This document shows, one piece after another, positions 32,045 through 40,432 of a DNA stretch of 64,000 bases. Position numbers and translations under genes: made by a program. Positions within the stretch are counted from its first letter, which is position 1; each line of letters begins with the position of its first letter. The notes under the pieces are model-generated. The model did no database searches and had not been told where the DNA came from. It saw nothing but the letters and a program-made list of their open reading frames with translations. This DNA comes from VXRN01 sp963664365 (GTDB taxonomy: Bacteria; Chloroflexota; Dehalococcoidia; Lucifugimonadales; UBA1123). The stretch spans positions 3,224,001 through 3,288,000 of the forward strand of contig OY761144.1 of assembly GCA_963664365.1 (NCBI GenBank), read 5' to 3'.

Positions 32045-34423
32045 ATGACAACGGCGGCGTCCACGGACGCAGACACCTTCATCGACCGCGACGACATTCT
32101 GGAGCAGATCCAGGACCGCGTCCTCTGGCTGTCGATGAACATGGTCCACCACGCCAACAACGTCCGCCCGAGTCCGGACGGCGCGAAGGTCGGCGGACAC
32201 CAGGCGTCCAGCGCCTCCGTCGCCACACTGATGACCTCCCTGTACTTCGACTTCATGCGCGCCGGCGACCGCATTTCGGTCAAGCCGCACGCCGCGCCGG
32301 TCTATCACGCCATCCAATACCTCCTCGACAACCTCGACCCGGCGTACCTTGCCATGCTGCGAGAGTACCACGGCCTGCAGGCGTACCCCAGCCGCACCAA
32401 AGACCCCGACGACGTGGACTTCTCCACAGGCTCCGTCGGACTTGGCCCCGTCGCGCCCAACTTCGCCGCCCTCGTGGACAAGTACAACAAGGCGCACCTG
32501 TTCACCCACTCGCGGGTCGATCACCGCTACATAGCCATAGTCGGCGACGCTGAGCTAGACGAAGGCTCGGTATGGGAAGCCATCGCCGAGCCTGAGATGC
32601 AGGGCCTCGGAAACGTCCTGTGGGTCGTCGATCTCAACAGGCAGAGCCTCGACCGCGTCATACCCGGCATCCGCGTCCGAGCGTGGCGCGAGATGTTCTA
32701 CGCCAACGGCTGGAACGTGATCGACGCCAAGTACGGCAAGAAACTTCAGGCGAAGTTCTCCGAACCCAACGGCGAACTGCTGCGCATCGCCATAGACGAG
32801 ATGTCCAACGAGGTGTACCAGCGGCTGCTGAGAGTCCCCCCGGCGCAGCTGCGCGACTGGCTGCCCAGGTCGTCGCGCTATCCCAGGGACATGGCCCGCC
32901 TCATCGGGCGATGGTCCGACGACGACCTCCAGGAAGCGTTCCGAAACCTCGGCGGCCACGATTTCGCCGAACTCCGCGCCGCATTCTCGCAGGTTGACTT
33001 CGACTCCGGCCCCAACGTCGTGTTCGCATACACCCTCAAGGGCTGGCGTCTTCCCTCCATAGGCGACCCGCAAAACCACTCGGTCGTGCTGAACGCGCGC
33101 CAGATGGAGCAGTTGCGCGAAGAACTCAACGTACCGCGCGGCGGCGAATGGGACAAACTCCCGCCCAACACCCCCGCCGGCCGCGTATGCGCCGACATCA
33201 GCCGTATGCTCGGAATCGGGCGCAAGCCAAGGTTCGACGTGCCCGAAGTGCGTATCCCCGCCGAGTTCGGACAGAGATACACCGGCAGCATGGCCACCCA
33301 GCAGACCTTCGGACTGATCATGACCGCCATATCCCGCGAACTGCCCGAGGTGACCGACCGAATGGTCACCGTCAGCCCCGACGTGGCGAGCTCGACCAAC
33401 CTCGGCGGATGGATCAACAAGGTCGGCGTCTGGGGAGACCAGCAGGAGCCGCTGCCGGAGGAGTCCATAACCAGGGCGCTCAGGTGGGAAGTTCACGCGC
33501 GCGGGCAGCACATAGCGCTCGGCATATCCGAAAACAACCTGTTCATGATGCTGGGACAGCTTGGGACGTCGTTCGAAGACAACGGCGAGATGCTCTTTCC
33601 CATCGGCACCCTCTACGACCCCTTCATCAGGCGCGGACTGGACGCCTTCGTGTACAGCGTCTATTCGGGAGGCAAGTTCATCGTCGTCGGCACGCCTTCC
33701 GGCCTGTCCCTATCGCCCGAGGGCGGCGCGCACCAGTCGCAGATAACCCCGTCCATCGGCGCCGAAATATCAGAACTCGACTTCTACGAGCCGTGCTTCG
33801 GCCAGGAGCTAGAATGGATAATGCTCTCCGCTCTGGAGCAGATCAGGCGCAGGCGCAGGTCAACGTATCTCAGGCTGACGAGCAAGCGCGTTGACCAGGG
33901 ACTGTTCAAGGTCCCGCAAGACTCCGCGGAGAGGAGCCGTCTCAGGCAGCAGGTCATCAATGGCGCGTACCGGCTGGTGGACAGAAGCTCCGAACGCGGA
34001 TACGACCCGGACGCCAACGTTACCCACATCCTGGCCAGCGGGGCGATGATCCCCGAGGCGGTGGCCGCCAGCAACGCGCTCCACGATGAGGGGCTTTTCG
34101 CCAACGTGGTCAACGTCACCGGGCCCGGACCGCTCTACCGGTCGTTCCAGAAGTCGGTTTACGACGCCATGGACGGCGCGGGAGCGCTGGACGAATTCAT
34201 GTCGGACTCGATCGCGCCGCACTCCCGACACTCGCCGATGGTGACCGTCGTGGACGGTCACCCGCACTCGCTCGCCTGGATAGGCAGCGCGCTCAAGGCC
34301 GCGGTGATACCGGTCGGAGTGACGGAGTTCGGGCAGTCCGGCTCGAGGGACGACCTGTACCGCGAGCACCGCATAGACGTAGATAGCATAATGGCGGCCT
34401 GCTACGCCGCCCTCGGAAACTGA
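32045..34423 (+). CDS. AceE/transketolase-family ThDP enzyme
   Basis: A 792-residue relative of homodimeric pyruvate dehydrogenase E1 (AceE). ATG 32045 follows GAGGGAG. Family marks: GGHQASSASVATLMTSLYF (His52), the PHAAPVYHAIQYLL region, FSTGSVGLGP, and the ThDP site GDAE at 167-170 with Asn198 in WVVDLNRQSLDRVIPG, as in AceE. It is about 95 residues shorter than E. coli AceE, and no E2 or E3 gene is near. The middle has the PYR domain (about 430-640) with LGISENNLFMMLGQLG. It may carry out a transketolase-like or non-dehydrogenase reaction. Flanked by hyi and the AroQ-fold gene in one operon. Confidence 0.85.
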   Translation: MTTAASTDADTFIDRDDILEQIQDRVLWLSMNMVHHANNVRPSPDGAKVGGHQASSASVATLMTSLYFDFMRAGDRISVKPHAAPVYHAIQYLLDNLDPAYLAMLREYHGLQAYPSRTKDPDDVDFSTGSVGLGPVAPNFAALVDKYNKAHLFTHSRVDHRYIAIVGDAELDEGSVWEAIAEPEMQGLGNVLWVVDLNRQSLDRVIPGIRVRAWREMFYANGWNVIDAKYGKKLQAKFSEPNGELLRIAIDEMSNEVYQRLLRVPPAQLRDWLPRSSRYPRDMARLIGRWSDDDLQEAFRNLGGHDFAELRAAFSQVDFDSGPNVVFAYTLKGWRLPSIGDPQNHSVVLNARQMEQLREELNVPRGGEWDKLPPNTPAGRVCADISRMLGIGRKPRFDVPEVRIPAEFGQRYTGSMATQQTFGLIMTAISRELPEVTDRMVTVSPDVASSTNLGGWINKVGVWGDQQEPLPEESITRALRWEVHARGQHIALGISENNLFMMLGQLGTSFEDNGEMLFPIGTLYDPFIRRGLDAFVYSVYSGGKFIVVGTPSGLSLSPEGGAHQSQITPSIGAEISELDFYEPCFGQELEWIMLSALEQIRRRRRSTYLRLTSKRVDQGLFKVPQDSAERSRLRQQVINGAYRLVDRSSERGYDPDANVTHILASGAMIPEAVAASNALHDEGLFANVVNVTGPGPLYRSFQKSVYDAMDGAGALDEFMSDSIAPHSRHSPMVTVVDGHPHSLAWIGSALKAAVIPVGVTEFGQSGSRDDLYREHRIDVDSIMAACYAALGN

Positions 34424-34437
34424 TCAGGAGGCCCCAA

Positions 34438-34875
34438 TTGCCAAAGATACTCGTGCTGCACGGACTCGGAATGAACATGCGCGGCAAGGTCCAGACCGAC
34501 ATATTCGGCATCCAGACCCTAGACCAATACGACGAGCGGATCAGGGGCTATGCCGACGAGCTTGGCGTGGAAGTAGAAATCTTCCACTCCAACGTCGAGG
34601 GCGAGGTGATAAACAAGCTCTACGACGCCCACGAGTCCGGCGACGTGGACGCCGCCCTCTTCAACCCAGCCGCGTACTCTTCCGGCTATCCCGGCATCGT
34701 CGCCGCCATCGCCCAGGTGGACTTTCCCGTGTACGAGATACACATCTCAAACCCCGCGGCGCGCGGCGGAGAGTCGCAGGTCGCGGGCGTGTGCAAAGGC
34801 GTGATCACGGGCTTCGGACTCACCGGCTACTACCTCGGCCTCAAAGGCGCCCTCGACTCCCTCAACAACAGCTAG
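34438..34875 (+). CDS. AroQ-fold protein (type II dehydroquinate dehydratase homologue) with altered active site
   Basis: 145 residues with the flavodoxin-like fold of type II 3-dehydroquinase: ILVLHGLGMNMRG, HSNVEGEVINKLYDA, LFNPAAYSSGY, VYEIHISNPAARGG and GVITGFGLTGYYLGL match the usual blocks. Of the catalytic set, His102, Asn76, Glu100 and one Arg (109) remain. The essential Tyr is Phe23, the Asn of GPN is replaced (GLG), the Arg after it is lost, the THTS His is Ser, and the second Arg of the lid is gone. Normal dehydratase activity is therefore doubtful. TTG start at 34438 with AGGAGG 6 bases upstream; third gene of the hyi operon. Confidence 0.8.
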   Translation: MPKILVLHGLGMNMRGKVQTDIFGIQTLDQYDERIRGYADELGVEVEIFHSNVEGEVINKLYDAHESGDVDAALFNPAAYSSGYPGIVAAIAQVDFPVYEIHISNPAARGGESQVAGVCKGVITGFGLTGYYLGLKGALDSLNNS

Positions 34876-34972
34876 AGCCGCTTCAACTCAGTTTTGATGA
34901 TCCACATAGCGAGCGGATTAGCTGTGCGTTTCTGATGGCAAGTGTGAGATGCGTTTTCAAGACCACGGACAA

Positions 34973-35635
34973 ATGAGTGAGCGGATGTATGTCTTTCTGG
35001 ACGAATCGGGTAACTTGGACTTCAGTACCAAGGGAACCCGATATTTTGTGCTGACCAGCGTGATCATGAAGCGGCCCTTCCAGATGAACGACGCACTAGA
35101 CAGCTACAAGTATGACTGTATCGAGTACGGTTTGGAGCAAGAACGCTTCCACTGCGCAGAAGATAATCCACATGTGCGTGGCAGGGTGTTCGAAGTCATC
35201 AGCAATCGCCTCGACGGTGTGGACATCGACAGCATGGTTGTGGAGAAGCGCAAGACAGGTCCGGCCCTGACGGCTGAGATACGCTTCTACCCGGAGATGC
35301 TTGGCCGCCTGCTCAAGCACGTGTTCACTCGATCGTCGTTTGCGGCAGCCGATGAGGTGATCATCATTACGGATACCATTCCCGTGAAAAAGCGGCGACA
35401 GGCCATCGAAAAGGCAATCAAGCTCACCCTGGCAGATATGCTGCCTGAAGGATCCCGTCATCGCATACTGCACCACGACTCCCGCTCCCACTACGGCTTG
35501 CAGGTCGCGGACTACTGTTGCTGGGCAATCTTTCGGAAGCGCGAGAAGGGGAACAACTCATACTTTGACCACATCAAACCGGCGGTGCGCAGCGAATTCG
35601 ATATCTTCAGACTCGGCACGAGGTGCTACTATTGA
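34973..35635 (+). CDS. DUF3800 domain protein
   Basis: 220 residues from ATG 34973; ATG 34985 is an alternative. The start YVFLDESGNLDFSTKGTRYFVLTSVIM is the DUF3800 signature, with an RNase H-like first strand carrying Asp-Glu. DEVIIITDTIPVKKRRQAIEKAIK and HHDSRSHYGLQVADYCCWAIFRKRE hold the other conserved acidic and His positions (LQVADYCCWA is diagnostic). The family is widespread in mobile and defence regions and is presumed to act on nucleic acid; the activity is undetermined. It stands alone after the AroQ-fold gene. Confidence 0.9.
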   Translation: MSERMYVFLDESGNLDFSTKGTRYFVLTSVIMKRPFQMNDALDSYKYDCIEYGLEQERFHCAEDNPHVRGRVFEVISNRLDGVDIDSMVVEKRKTGPALTAEIRFYPEMLGRLLKHVFTRSSFAAADEVIIITDTIPVKKRRQAIEKAIKLTLADMLPEGSRHRILHHDSRSHYGLQVADYCCWAIFRKREKGNNSYFDHIKPAVRSEFDIFRLGTRCYY

Positions 35636-35787
35636 TGCTAGTCAGCAAAAAACGACCCCCCCGACTACTCCGTCGCCGGAGAGAGCCCCTTGGGCTCTTG
35701 TCATCAGGGGGGAACCTTTGGAAGCAATGATAACGCCTGATTGAGTGAACGTCAAGATTCTCTGACTTTGAGGTCCCCGCTCCCTTG

Positions 35788-37266
35788 ATGAACACGACTA
35801 AATACCTCAGCCGCCCCAAATCCCTGGATTCGGCTTTCCCGTGGATATTGGCCCTGCTTGCCGTCGCCTATGTCGCGTTCCACTGGTCCAATCCGATGAC
35901 GCCGTTCCCTGACAGCGGCGGCTATATCGAATTCAGCCCGGTCCGGACAGCGGGCTATCCGGTCTTTATAGATGCTGTCGAGGCCGTCTTCGGGAGCGTG
36001 GACGCGGTTCCGAAAGTACAGTTAGTCATAGCGGCGGCGGCAGTCGCTTTTCTGGGATGGAGCATCTTTCGCGCTTTCGGGACAGTCCTATTTGCGCTGG
36101 CGCCGGTCGCAATGCTGATGCTGTTTCCCCAGATTCCCGACGCCCACGGCGGCATATTGACCGAATCTCTCTTCATATCGCTGCTTTGCGCGCTCGCCGG
36201 CTGCGTAGCGCTGACGACGCGGCGGCCCACCTGGTACTGGATTGCCGCGGCTGCCCTGGCCTGCGGCTTGGCGATAGCGATTCGACCGGCGGGCGTCAGC
36301 CTGCTGATAGTCTGGCCCCTTCTATTTTGGCTGATCTGGAGACGCTGCGACGGTCGGCGCATGGCCGCGCTGGCGTTGGCCGCAATCGTGCCCATCGCTT
36401 TCTGCCTGATAGTCGAGAGCGTGCTGTGGCGCGCGTATCACGATTCCGAATCTCGCCCCAACCTCTCATACCGCCACCTGTTCGCCAAGGCGCTGATCAT
36501 CGAATCGGAGCCGTCCCTGTCCGACCCCGAACTTGCTCGTGTAGTGTCTATGGGGCGCGAGGTGATGGCTCCTGGCCGGGAACTGATCGCCGCCGCGCCC
36601 AGCCACTATGCCCGAACCAGGCTTCTGGTGGATTTCGAGGTCGCGGCTCAGCATTCGGCCTATAGAGGCATATTTCAGCCGGGGATAAACGCGATAGCCG
36701 AGGCGCGCGGGATTGACGAATACGATGTTCTTGGGAAAGTGATACGTCCGGCCATGCTGAGCGCGCCGGTCGCTTGGTTCAAGAACGCTCTCGCCCACTA
36801 CCTGGGGCTTTGGTTCCCATACTGGGCATACATCAGCCCCGAGATACTGGCGGAGTACCAAGCGTATATCCAGAGCGCGGAACCCGCCTCCATCTTCGAG
36901 TACAATCCGATCTTCTTCCACAAGGAGCCGCCCGGCGCGACTCTCGCGCTACTGCTCCGGCTGACCCTGGGCGCGGGACTGCTGGTCTCGACGTTGACGG
37001 TTGGATTGGCGGCGTGGCAGCGCTTTCGCAAGGGAGAGCAGGACGGCAGGTTGATCGCCGCCGCCGTGTGCGGATTGGCGATTCATGCCCATTTTCTGAC
37101 GGTCGGACTGCTTGGCGTAGTGGCGACTCGCTATGCCGGAGCCATGGCCCCCCTGCTGGCCGTATGCGGCATCCTACTGGCAAGCTGGGTAATCGAGTAC
37201 GCGCGCAGCGCCGCAGGACGATTCTTTGCGCGGCATAGATCAAGCGTGCGGGGGGGTAACCAATGA
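35788..37266 (+). CDS. Multi-pass membrane protein, GT-C glycosyltransferase-like
   Basis: 492 residues with about eleven membrane segments. After the first segment comes a short external loop with PDSGGYIEFSPVRTAGYPVFIDAVE; the Asp-Ser and following segment resemble the acidic loop of GT-C enzymes that use polyprenyl-phosphate sugars. A large external domain lies at about 205-345. Start is ATG 35788 (TTG 35785 directly before it). The stop overlaps the GT2 gene by 4 bases, so the pair probably makes and uses a lipid-linked sugar. The exact donor and acceptor are unknown. Confidence 0.75.
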   Translation: MNTTKYLSRPKSLDSAFPWILALLAVAYVAFHWSNPMTPFPDSGGYIEFSPVRTAGYPVFIDAVEAVFGSVDAVPKVQLVIAAAAVAFLGWSIFRAFGTVLFALAPVAMLMLFPQIPDAHGGILTESLFISLLCALAGCVALTTRRPTWYWIAAAALACGLAIAIRPAGVSLLIVWPLLFWLIWRRCDGRRMAALALAAIVPIAFCLIVESVLWRAYHDSESRPNLSYRHLFAKALIIESEPSLSDPELARVVSMGREVMAPGRELIAAAPSHYARTRLLVDFEVAAQHSAYRGIFQPGINAIAEARGIDEYDVLGKVIRPAMLSAPVAWFKNALAHYLGLWFPYWAYISPEILAEYQAYIQSAEPASIFEYNPIFFHKEPPGATLALLLRLTLGAGLLVSTLTVGLAAWQRFRKGEQDGRLIAAAVCGLAIHAHFLTVGLLGVVATRYAGAMAPLLAVCGILLASWVIEYARSAAGRFFARHRSSVRGGNQ

Positions 37267-38258
37267 CTTCCCCCAACCTCAGACTGGCCGTGCTTCTGCC
37301 GTGCTACAACGAGGAAGCCGCGATAGCGGACGTGGTCGAATCCTTCAGGGAAGCCCTGCCAAGCGCAGAGGTCTATGTGTACGACAACGCTTCCACCGAC
37401 GCCACCTCGGAGCGAGCGTCAGCCGCCGGCGCGATTGTGCGCTTCGAACCCCTGCCCGGCAAGGGAAACGTGGTGCGCCGAATGTTCGCCGACGTCGAAG
37501 CCGACATATACATCCTAGCCGACGGAGATGGCACCTACGACGCCTCCGCCGCTCCCGGCATGGTGGACAAGCTCGTTTCCGACAACCTCGACATGGTGGT
37601 CGGAGTTCGGGTCGAGGCCGAGGGACACAGCGCCTATCGACGCGGCCACAGAATGGGAAACGCCCTGCTCAACAGGCTGATCAGGTTGCAGTTCGGGGGA
37701 GTCTTCACCGACATTAGCTCCGGCTACCGCGTGATGTCGCGGCGGCTAGTCAAGTCTTTCCCCGCGCTCTCGCAGCAGTTCGAAATCGAACCTGAGATAT
37801 CCGCGCACTGCGCCCACCTTCAACTTCCGTGCGCCGAGATTCCCACGCGCTACGTCGAGCGGCCCGAGGGCGGCGAAAGCAAGCTCCGCACCTTTCGGGA
37901 CGGCCGGCGCGCCCTCGTAACCATTGGGCTGCTGGTGAAAGAGATACACCCTTTCCGATTCTTCTCGCTGGTCGGCGTCGCGCTCGCGATGGCGTCGCTG
38001 ATCCTGGCGGCCCCGATCGCGATTACCTACTGGCAGACCGGCTTGGTCCCGCGCCTGCCGACGGCCGTGCTCTGCGCCAGCCTGGCGCTTGCCGCGCTCG
38101 GCAGCTTTCTGGCCGGCGTCATTCTCGACAGCGTAAGCAGAGGCCGGCGCGAGATGAAGCGGATGGCGTACCTCCGCTACCCGTCCGTACTCGAGGCCCA
38201 AGAATCGCTCGGCGAACCGCCCGACCTGACCACGTGCCCACCATCCGGCAAACCTTAG
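37263..38258 (+). CDS. Family 2 glycosyltransferase with C-terminal membrane anchor
   Basis: 331 residues. The GT-A domain (1-230) has LAVLLPCYNEEAAIADVVESF, DNASTDATSE, GKGNVVRRMFADV and the metal-binding ILADGDGTYDA, and later SGYRVMSRRLVKSFP. Two hydrophobic segments follow (about 235-260 and 267-292), then a basic tail. This layout is that of polyprenyl-phosphate sugar synthases (DpgS/GtrB-like). ATG 37263 overlaps the preceding membrane-protein stop (ATGA). Working together, this enzyme would load the lipid carrier and the GT-C-like protein would transfer the sugar outside. Confidence 0.88.
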   Translation: MTSPNLRLAVLLPCYNEEAAIADVVESFREALPSAEVYVYDNASTDATSERASAAGAIVRFEPLPGKGNVVRRMFADVEADIYILADGDGTYDASAAPGMVDKLVSDNLDMVVGVRVEAEGHSAYRRGHRMGNALLNRLIRLQFGGVFTDISSGYRVMSRRLVKSFPALSQQFEIEPEISAHCAHLQLPCAEIPTRYVERPEGGESKLRTFRDGRRALVTIGLLVKEIHPFRFFSLVGVALAMASLILAAPIAITYWQTGLVPRLPTAVLCASLALAALGSFLAGVILDSVSRGRREMKRMAYLRYPSVLEAQESLGEPPDLTTCPPSGKP

Positions 38259-38272
38259 ACCGTAAACCGTAA

Positions 38273-38324
38273 ACCTCTAACTCTTGTGACTGGCCGAGCG
38301 GGGGAATATAATGGTGTTAGAGGT
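38273..38324 (+). promoter_or_regulatory. dnaJ promoter flanked by a 9-bp inverted repeat
   Basis: TTGTGA (38284-38289), 17 bases, TATAAT (38307-38312): a good vegetative promoter 46 bases before dnaJ. It is enclosed by perfect inverted arms ACCTCTAAC (38273-38281) and GTTAGAGGT (38316-38324), 43 bases centre to centre, about four helical turns. This could be a repressor-loop operator. It is not CIRCE, whose arms are TTAGCACTC/GAGTGCTAA. Confidence 0.65.
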
Positions 38325-38357
38325 GCGCCCGAAAATCGGCGGCCCGAACGGAGTTTC

Positions 38358-39494
38358 ATGACCACCAGCAAGCGCGACTACTACAACGTACTCGGCATCC
38401 CGCGAAACGCCTCCGAAGAGGACATCAAGAAGGCGTTCCGAAAGCTCGCGCTCGAATTCCATCCCGACCGCAACAGGAGCGACGGCGCCGAGAGCCGCTT
38501 CAAGGAGGTCAACGAGGCCTACCAGGTCCTGTCAGACTCCAAGAAGCGCTCCGACTACGACAGGTTCGGACACGCCGCCGTCGGAGGCAATGGCGGCAGA
38601 GGATTCGACGGATACGACAACTTCAGCGGATTCGGAGACATCTTCGACGCCTTCTTCGGCAGCGGGTTCGGAGCGCAGACCCGCGCACGTCCCAACGCGC
38701 CCCGTCCGGGCGGCGACCTTCAGACCAGCGTCGCTATCGAGTTCGAGGAGGCCGTCTTTGGCGTTGAGAAGGACATCGAGATCGAACGCATCGACGTCTG
38801 CTCTCGCTGCCAAGGAGCCCGCGCGGAACCCGGCTCGCAGACCCACACCTGCGCCAACTGCAAGGGCGCGGGACAGGTCCGCCGCTCGCAGCAGGGCTTC
38901 TTCGGACAGTTCGTCCAGGTCACCACCTGCGGCGTCTGCAGGGGAGAAGGCTCAACGATCTCCAATCCGTGTACCCAGTGCAGAGGCATGGGACGCGAGC
39001 GCAGAAAGCGCAAACTCGCCGTCAAGATTCCCGGTGGAATAGACGACCGCACCCAGATCCGCCTGAGCCGCGAGGGAGAGGCCGGACTGAACGGCGGAAG
39101 GCCCGGCGACCTCTACGTTGTGGTAAGAGTGAGAGAACACGACCGGTTCCTGCGCGACGGGACGAACATCTACTACTCTCTGCCTCTCGACATCACGCAG
39201 GCAACCTTGGGCGCCAAGGTCAAAGTCCCAACGCTCGAAGGCGAGGAGGAGATTTCGATACCCGCCGGAACACAGCCCGGCGACCGATTCACCCTCAAGA
39301 ACAAGGGCGTCCCATATCTCCGGCGCAACCAGCGAGGCAGTCAGATCGTCACCGCCGACATCAAGGTGCCGACATCGCTCACCGACGAGCAGCGTAAGAT
39401 GTTCCAGGCACTGGCCGAGTCTATGGGCAATAGCGACGGCGCCGAAGGCAAGGGCATCTTCGGGAAGATCAAAGACGCGCTCGGCAGCGAGTGA
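38358..39494 (+). CDS. dnaJ: Chaperone DnaJ
   Basis: Co-chaperone that delivers substrates to DnaK and stimulates its ATPase. 378 residues from ATG 38358. The J-domain (1-70) has the invariant HPD in LEFHPDRNRS. The Gly/Phe-rich region (75-115) includes FSGFGDIFDAFFGSGFG. The zinc domain has four CxxCxGxG-type motifs (CSRCQGAR, CANCKGAG, CGVCRGEG, CTQCRGMG), the first slightly degenerate. Two C-terminal substrate domains follow. dnaK and grpE are not in the window. It is first of dnaJ-prmA-rsmE, a common arrangement; its stop overlaps the prmA start. Confidence 0.96.
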   Translation: MTTSKRDYYNVLGIPRNASEEDIKKAFRKLALEFHPDRNRSDGAESRFKEVNEAYQVLSDSKKRSDYDRFGHAAVGGNGGRGFDGYDNFSGFGDIFDAFFGSGFGAQTRARPNAPRPGGDLQTSVAIEFEEAVFGVEKDIEIERIDVCSRCQGARAEPGSQTHTCANCKGAGQVRRSQQGFFGQFVQVTTCGVCRGEGSTISNPCTQCRGMGRERRKRKLAVKIPGGIDDRTQIRLSREGEAGLNGGRPGDLYVVVRVREHDRFLRDGTNIYYSLPLDITQATLGAKVKVPTLEGEEEISIPAGTQPGDRFTLKNKGVPYLRRNQRGSQIVTADIKVPTSLTDEQRKMFQALAESMGNSDGAEGKGIFGKIKDALGSE

Positions 39495-40399
39495 TGCCCT
39501 CCGACTGGCTCGAACTCAGCGTAGATGCGCCTCCCGAATACGTCGAGCCGCTCAGCGAAGTCTTCCATCGCTATGGCGAGGGCGGCGTCGCCGTCGAGCA
39601 GCCGGGCGGCTTCAACCCCGACGAGGGCGAACGTCCCGGTGTGCCGGACAAGGTCACCGTCAAGGCATACCTTCCCCTCGACCACACCACCGGCCACCGC
39701 CGAGCGCAAATCGACGTCGGAGTCCGGCTAGTCGGCCATCTCGCCCCACTCTCCAAGCTGCGGGAGCGCGTGGTTTCGGAAGATGAGTGGCGGAGTGGCT
39801 GGAAAGATTTCTTCGACGTTCTCAGGGTGGGTTCTAGAATCGTCGTCTGCCCAACCTGGCGCGATCACTCCCCAAGCGCGGGCGACGTCGTCATCAGGCT
39901 CGACCCCGGAATGGCTTTCGGCACCGGACACCACCCCACTACGAGGATGTGCCTGGAGGCCATCGAGCGCATCTTGCAGCCTGGCGACTCTGTACTCGAC
40001 CTCGGATGCGGGTCCGGCATCCTGTCGATAGCCGCGGCCAAGCTCGGCGCAGGGAGAGTCGTCGGCCTTGAGATCGACCCAAACGCCGTCGCCGTCGGCC
40101 AGTCCAACGTTGAACTCAACCGCGTCGGCAACACAGCCGCTGTCGTTCAGGGTACGCTCCCAAGTCCGAAGGCGCTGGACGCGTCGTTCGACCTCGTAGT
40201 CGCCAACATCTCGGCGCGCGTCATCGAAGACCTGGCGGCGCATCTCGTAAACAGTCTCGCCCCCGGCGGGAAACTCATAGCCTCCGGAATAATAGACAAA
40301 CACGTTCCGAGCGTAACCCGCGCGCTCGAATCCTGCGGCGCGGCCATCGAAGACAAATTCATCGATGGCGATTGGGTGGCGCTGACAGCATCCGCTTGA
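39494..40399 (+). CDS. prmA: Ribosomal protein L11 methyltransferase
   Basis: SAM-dependent enzyme that methylates lysines of ribosomal protein L11. 301 residues: an N-terminal L11-recognition domain (about 1-60) beginning DWLELSVDAPPEYVEPLSEVF, then the Rossmann methyltransferase domain with DPGMAFGTGHHPTTRMCLEAIE, motif I VLDLGCGSGILSIAAAKLGA, LEIDPNAV and the catalytic-type VVANISARVI. ATG 39494 shares bases with the dnaJ stop (TGATG), so translation is coupled. The -35 box of the rsmE promoter overlaps its stop codon. Confidence 0.95.
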   Translation: MPSDWLELSVDAPPEYVEPLSEVFHRYGEGGVAVEQPGGFNPDEGERPGVPDKVTVKAYLPLDHTTGHRRAQIDVGVRLVGHLAPLSKLRERVVSEDEWRSGWKDFFDVLRVGSRIVVCPTWRDHSPSAGDVVIRLDPGMAFGTGHHPTTRMCLEAIERILQPGDSVLDLGCGSGILSIAAAKLGAGRVVGLEIDPNAVAVGQSNVELNRVGNTAAVVQGTLPSPKALDASFDLVVANISARVIEDLAAHLVNSLAPGGKLIASGIIDKHVPSVTRALESCGAAIEDKFIDGDWVALTASA

Positions 40400-40424
40400 C
40401 CGCCCCCGAACAATTGTTTACAAT
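40396..40424 (+). promoter_or_regulatory. Promoter for a nearly leaderless rsmE transcript
   Basis: TTGACC (40396-40401), 17 bases, TACAAT (40419-40424). The expected start near 40431 is about two bases before ATG 40433. No Shine-Dalgarno sequence precedes either ATG 40433 or ATG 40445, which fits a leaderless mRNA. Confidence 0.65.
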
Positions 40425-40432
40425 GACTCACT

